Below the pieces are notes generated by a model, which saw only the letters and a list, made by a program, of their open reading frames with translations, did not search any database and was not told where the DNA came from. This document shows positions 6,320 to 7,314 of a DNA stretch of 7,314 bases, piece after piece; position 1 is the first letter of the stretch, and each line of letters begins with the position of its first letter. The position numbers and the translations under genes are program-made. The stretch lies in NCBI GenBank assembly GCA_025353525.1, contig JANXOO010000679.1, forward strand, positions 1 through 7,314, in the 5' to 3' direction. The stretch comes from Schlesneria sp. (GTDB lineage: Bacteria; Planctomycetota; Planctomycetia; Planctomycetales; Planctomycetaceae).

Positions 6320-6523
6320 ATGCCGAAGCAGAAAACTCACAAAGGAATGAAGAAGCGATTCACCGTGACCGCTTCCGGAAAAGCAAAGTGCCGCAGCGCC
6401 TATCGTGGACACTTGCTGAGCCATAAATCAAGCAAGCGCAAACGACAGAATCGCGTTGACACCGTGCTTGTAAAGGCCGACGCCAAAATGATTTGCGACG
6501 CTTTGCGTGCAAGTGCCCGCTAG
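6320..6523 (+). CDS. rpmI: 50S ribosomal protein L35
   Basis: A 67-residue basic protein of normal L35 length, a late-assembling component of the large ribosomal subunit that contacts 23S rRNA. The N-terminus MPKQKTHKGMKKRFTVTASG matches the family pattern (KTHKG..KRF..T..GK), followed by HLLSHKSSKRKRQNR, the conserved basic core, and a C-terminal helix ending DALRASAR. ATG 6320 is preceded by AAGGA at 6306-6310, nine bases upstream. rplT follows after 90 bases and pheS after that, the usual gene order; infC is not directly upstream, where a divergent lipoprotein gene stands instead. A candidate promoter and hairpin leader lie just upstream. Confidence 0.97.
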   Translation: MPKQKTHKGMKKRFTVTASGKAKCRSAYRGHLLSHKSSKRKRQNRVDTVLVKADAKMICDALRASAR

Positions 6524-6613
6524 TTGGCAGCAGGCCGTTGTTGGTCTTTTACCGACGTGTTTCCCCGACTTTTTCCGGTCGCCCGGATCGTGTTCTAATC
6601 AGCGAATGTCATT

Positions 6614-6985
6614 ATGAGAATTTGTTTCAGCGTTGCTCGCCGTCGTTCACACAAGCGACTGTTCCGTGAAGTCAAAGGGAGCTACGGCGGTCGTAAAAAT
6701 CTGTTGCGTCTCGTGAAAGAGACGGTTATCCGAAATCGTTGTTTCGCGTACCGCGACCGGCGGAATCGCAAGCGCGAGTTTCGTGCCTTGTGGATTATCC
6801 GCGTGAAGGCTGCCGCTGAAATGCGCGGGTTGTCCTATTCCCGCTTTATCTACGGCCTGGGACTTGCCGACATCAAGCTCAATCGAAAGGTTCTGAGCGA
6901 GATGGCGATTCACAGCCCTGAAGTCTTCGACGAAGTGACGGAACTCGTACGGCAAGGTCTGAAAAACGCCGGACAGGCAGTTTGA
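6614..6985 (+). CDS. rplT: 50S ribosomal protein L20
   Basis: A 123-residue basic protein, near the normal 115-120. L20 binds 23S rRNA early in large-subunit assembly and in several bacteria represses its own operon. Clear signatures are ARRRSHKRLF (8-17), KGSYGGRKNLLR (21-32), the very conserved FAYRDRRNRKREFRALWIIRVKAA (44-67, given in outline), LSYSRFIYGL (73-82) and LNRKVLSEMAIHSPEVF (89-105). The first residues read MRICFS where most bacteria have MARVKRG, so the extreme N-terminus is divergent. ATG 6614 is the only plausible start, since a stop lies in frame at 6596-6598; no Shine-Dalgarno is visible before it, so translation may depend on coupling with rpmI or another mode of initiation. 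A few extra residues (KNAGQAV) extend the C-terminus. Confidence 0.96.
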   Translation: MRICFSVARRRSHKRLFREVKGSYGGRKNLLRLVKETVIRNRCFAYRDRRNRKREFRALWIIRVKAAAEMRGLSYSRFIYGLGLADIKLNRKVLSEMAIHSPEVFDEVTELVRQGLKNAGQAV

Positions 6986-7017
6986 TTCGCTCGTGATTCC
7001 GTGAAGTCCGGTTACAA

Positions 7018-7049
7018 TCGCCGCAAGAATTCATCGCCGCAAAAATTCA
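7018..7049 (+). repeat. Two tandem 16-bp repeats between rplT and pheS
   Basis: tcgccgcaagaattca (7018-7033) is followed directly by tcgccgcaaaaattca (7034-7049), differing at one base. They lie 32 bases after the rplT stop. The function is unknown; a simple duplication is the plainest explanation. Confidence 0.8.
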
Positions 7050-7193
7050 TTGACGGACGGCTTCCAAAGCGAGTTTTCATCCTGATCTGGTTTGTATTTG
7101 GAGTGCCGTAACTCCATTTTGCGTTCGAAATGCGGGTGCGAGTAAACTTCCGGAAAACCCGTTTTTCAATCAGCGCCAAGAATCATTGCATAT

Positions 7194-7225
7194 ACCGCTT
7201 CTGCGGTCGCAATACCCGGATCGGG
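7194..7225 (+). other. Two small hairpins in the pheS leader
   Basis: ACCGC (7194-7198) pairs with GCGGT (7203-7207) around TTCT, and CCCG (7215-7218) pairs with CGGG (7222-7225) around GAT. The second overlaps the GGGA that could serve as the pheS Shine-Dalgarno, so it might limit access to it. No U tract follows, so these are not typical terminators. The stems are short and could be chance. Confidence 0.25.
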
Positions 7226-7233
7226 ACAGTGAC

Positions 7234-7314
7234 GTGGACCTCAACCTGGTATTTGCCGCCTTCCAGCAACAAGCGATGACGGCAATTGCGACTGCCACTG
7301 ATGCTGAGGCACTG
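7234..7314 (+). CDS. pheS: Phenylalanyl-tRNA synthetase alpha subunit, N-terminal fragment
   Basis: Only 27 codons are inside the window; the gene continues past the right edge. The product would form the alpha chain of the alpha2-beta2 enzyme that charges tRNA-Phe. The visible residues, MDLNLVFAAFQQQAMTAIA followed by TATDAEAL, match the start of the PheS N-terminal coiled coil (pattern: short lead, A..AIA.A.D...L), and the gene follows rpmI-rplT as it does in many bacteria. I chose GTG 7234, which has GGGA at 7223-7226 seven bases upstream and leaves a normal-length lead; ATG 7276 is the alternative and would shorten the coil. The catalytic domain is not visible, so the call rests on this short match and on gene order. 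Confidence 0.65.
   Translation, partial: MDLNLVFAAFQQQAMTAIATATDAEAL

Noticed and set aside
7050..7078. TTGACG at 7050-7055 as the -35 of a pheS promoter
   Set aside because: No acceptable -10 sequence lies 16-18 bases downstream.
7130..7279. A 49-codon open frame as a pheS leader peptide
   Set aside because: It has only three Phe, none in a run, overlaps the pheS start, and has no Shine-Dalgarno or terminator-antiterminator pair.
1..7314. A defence, secretion or mobile-element system
   Set aside because: No nuclease, helicase, transposase, integrase, toxin-antitoxin pair or terminal repeats are present; apart from the first gene all products fall into known families.

Overview
The window looks like a piece of a bacterial chromosome of moderate GC content, most likely from a planctomycete. 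This rests on recalled lineage traits, not a search: a large FG-GAP/ASPIC-UnbV (CRTAC1-type) lipoprotein, a 6-phosphofructokinase with a PKTIDND motif and a long insertion, a divergent DapA-like protein, an L20 starting MR- rather than MARVKRG, and several genes with weak or absent Shine-Dalgarno sequences. I see no mobile element, CRISPR array, tRNA or rRNA.

Layout. Positions 3-1430 (+) hold the 3' part of an unrecognised gene for a highly charged, low-complexity protein built from five-residue RLE(R/H)E-like repeats, a His-rich linker and two basic Trp/Gly/Arg patches. Eighteen bases later, 1449-2405 (+) encodes a DapA-family aldolase-like protein that keeps the Schiff-base lysine but has lost the usual tyrosines. 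A hairpin (2429-2452) and a possible promoter (2481-2508) separate it from a 6-phosphofructokinase (2549-3931, +) with a good Shine-Dalgarno. Only 26 bases further on is the 3' end of a convergent gene (3958-5864, -), a CRTAC1-type lipoprotein whose reading frame is broken by an apparent one-base loss near 4890. A roughly 430-base divergent intergenic region (5889-6319) holds the presumed promoter and a structured leader for rpmI (6320-6523) and rplT (6614-6985). A 248-base leader follows, then the start of pheS (7234 to the window edge), opening with GTG.

How the genes fit together. rpmI-rplT-pheS is a conserved translation cluster (ribosomal proteins L35 and L20, phenylalanyl-tRNA synthetase alpha); infC, which often precedes it, is absent here. 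The phosphofructokinase is a glycolytic enzyme with its own expression signals. The first two genes may be co-transcribed, but nothing links their functions. I find no clear evidence of a new multi-gene system. The points most worth a second look are the pentad-repeat protein, the broken lipoprotein gene with a T8 run that could restore its frame by slippage, the unusual catalytic residues of the aldolase, the phosphofructokinase signature, and the rpmI leader.
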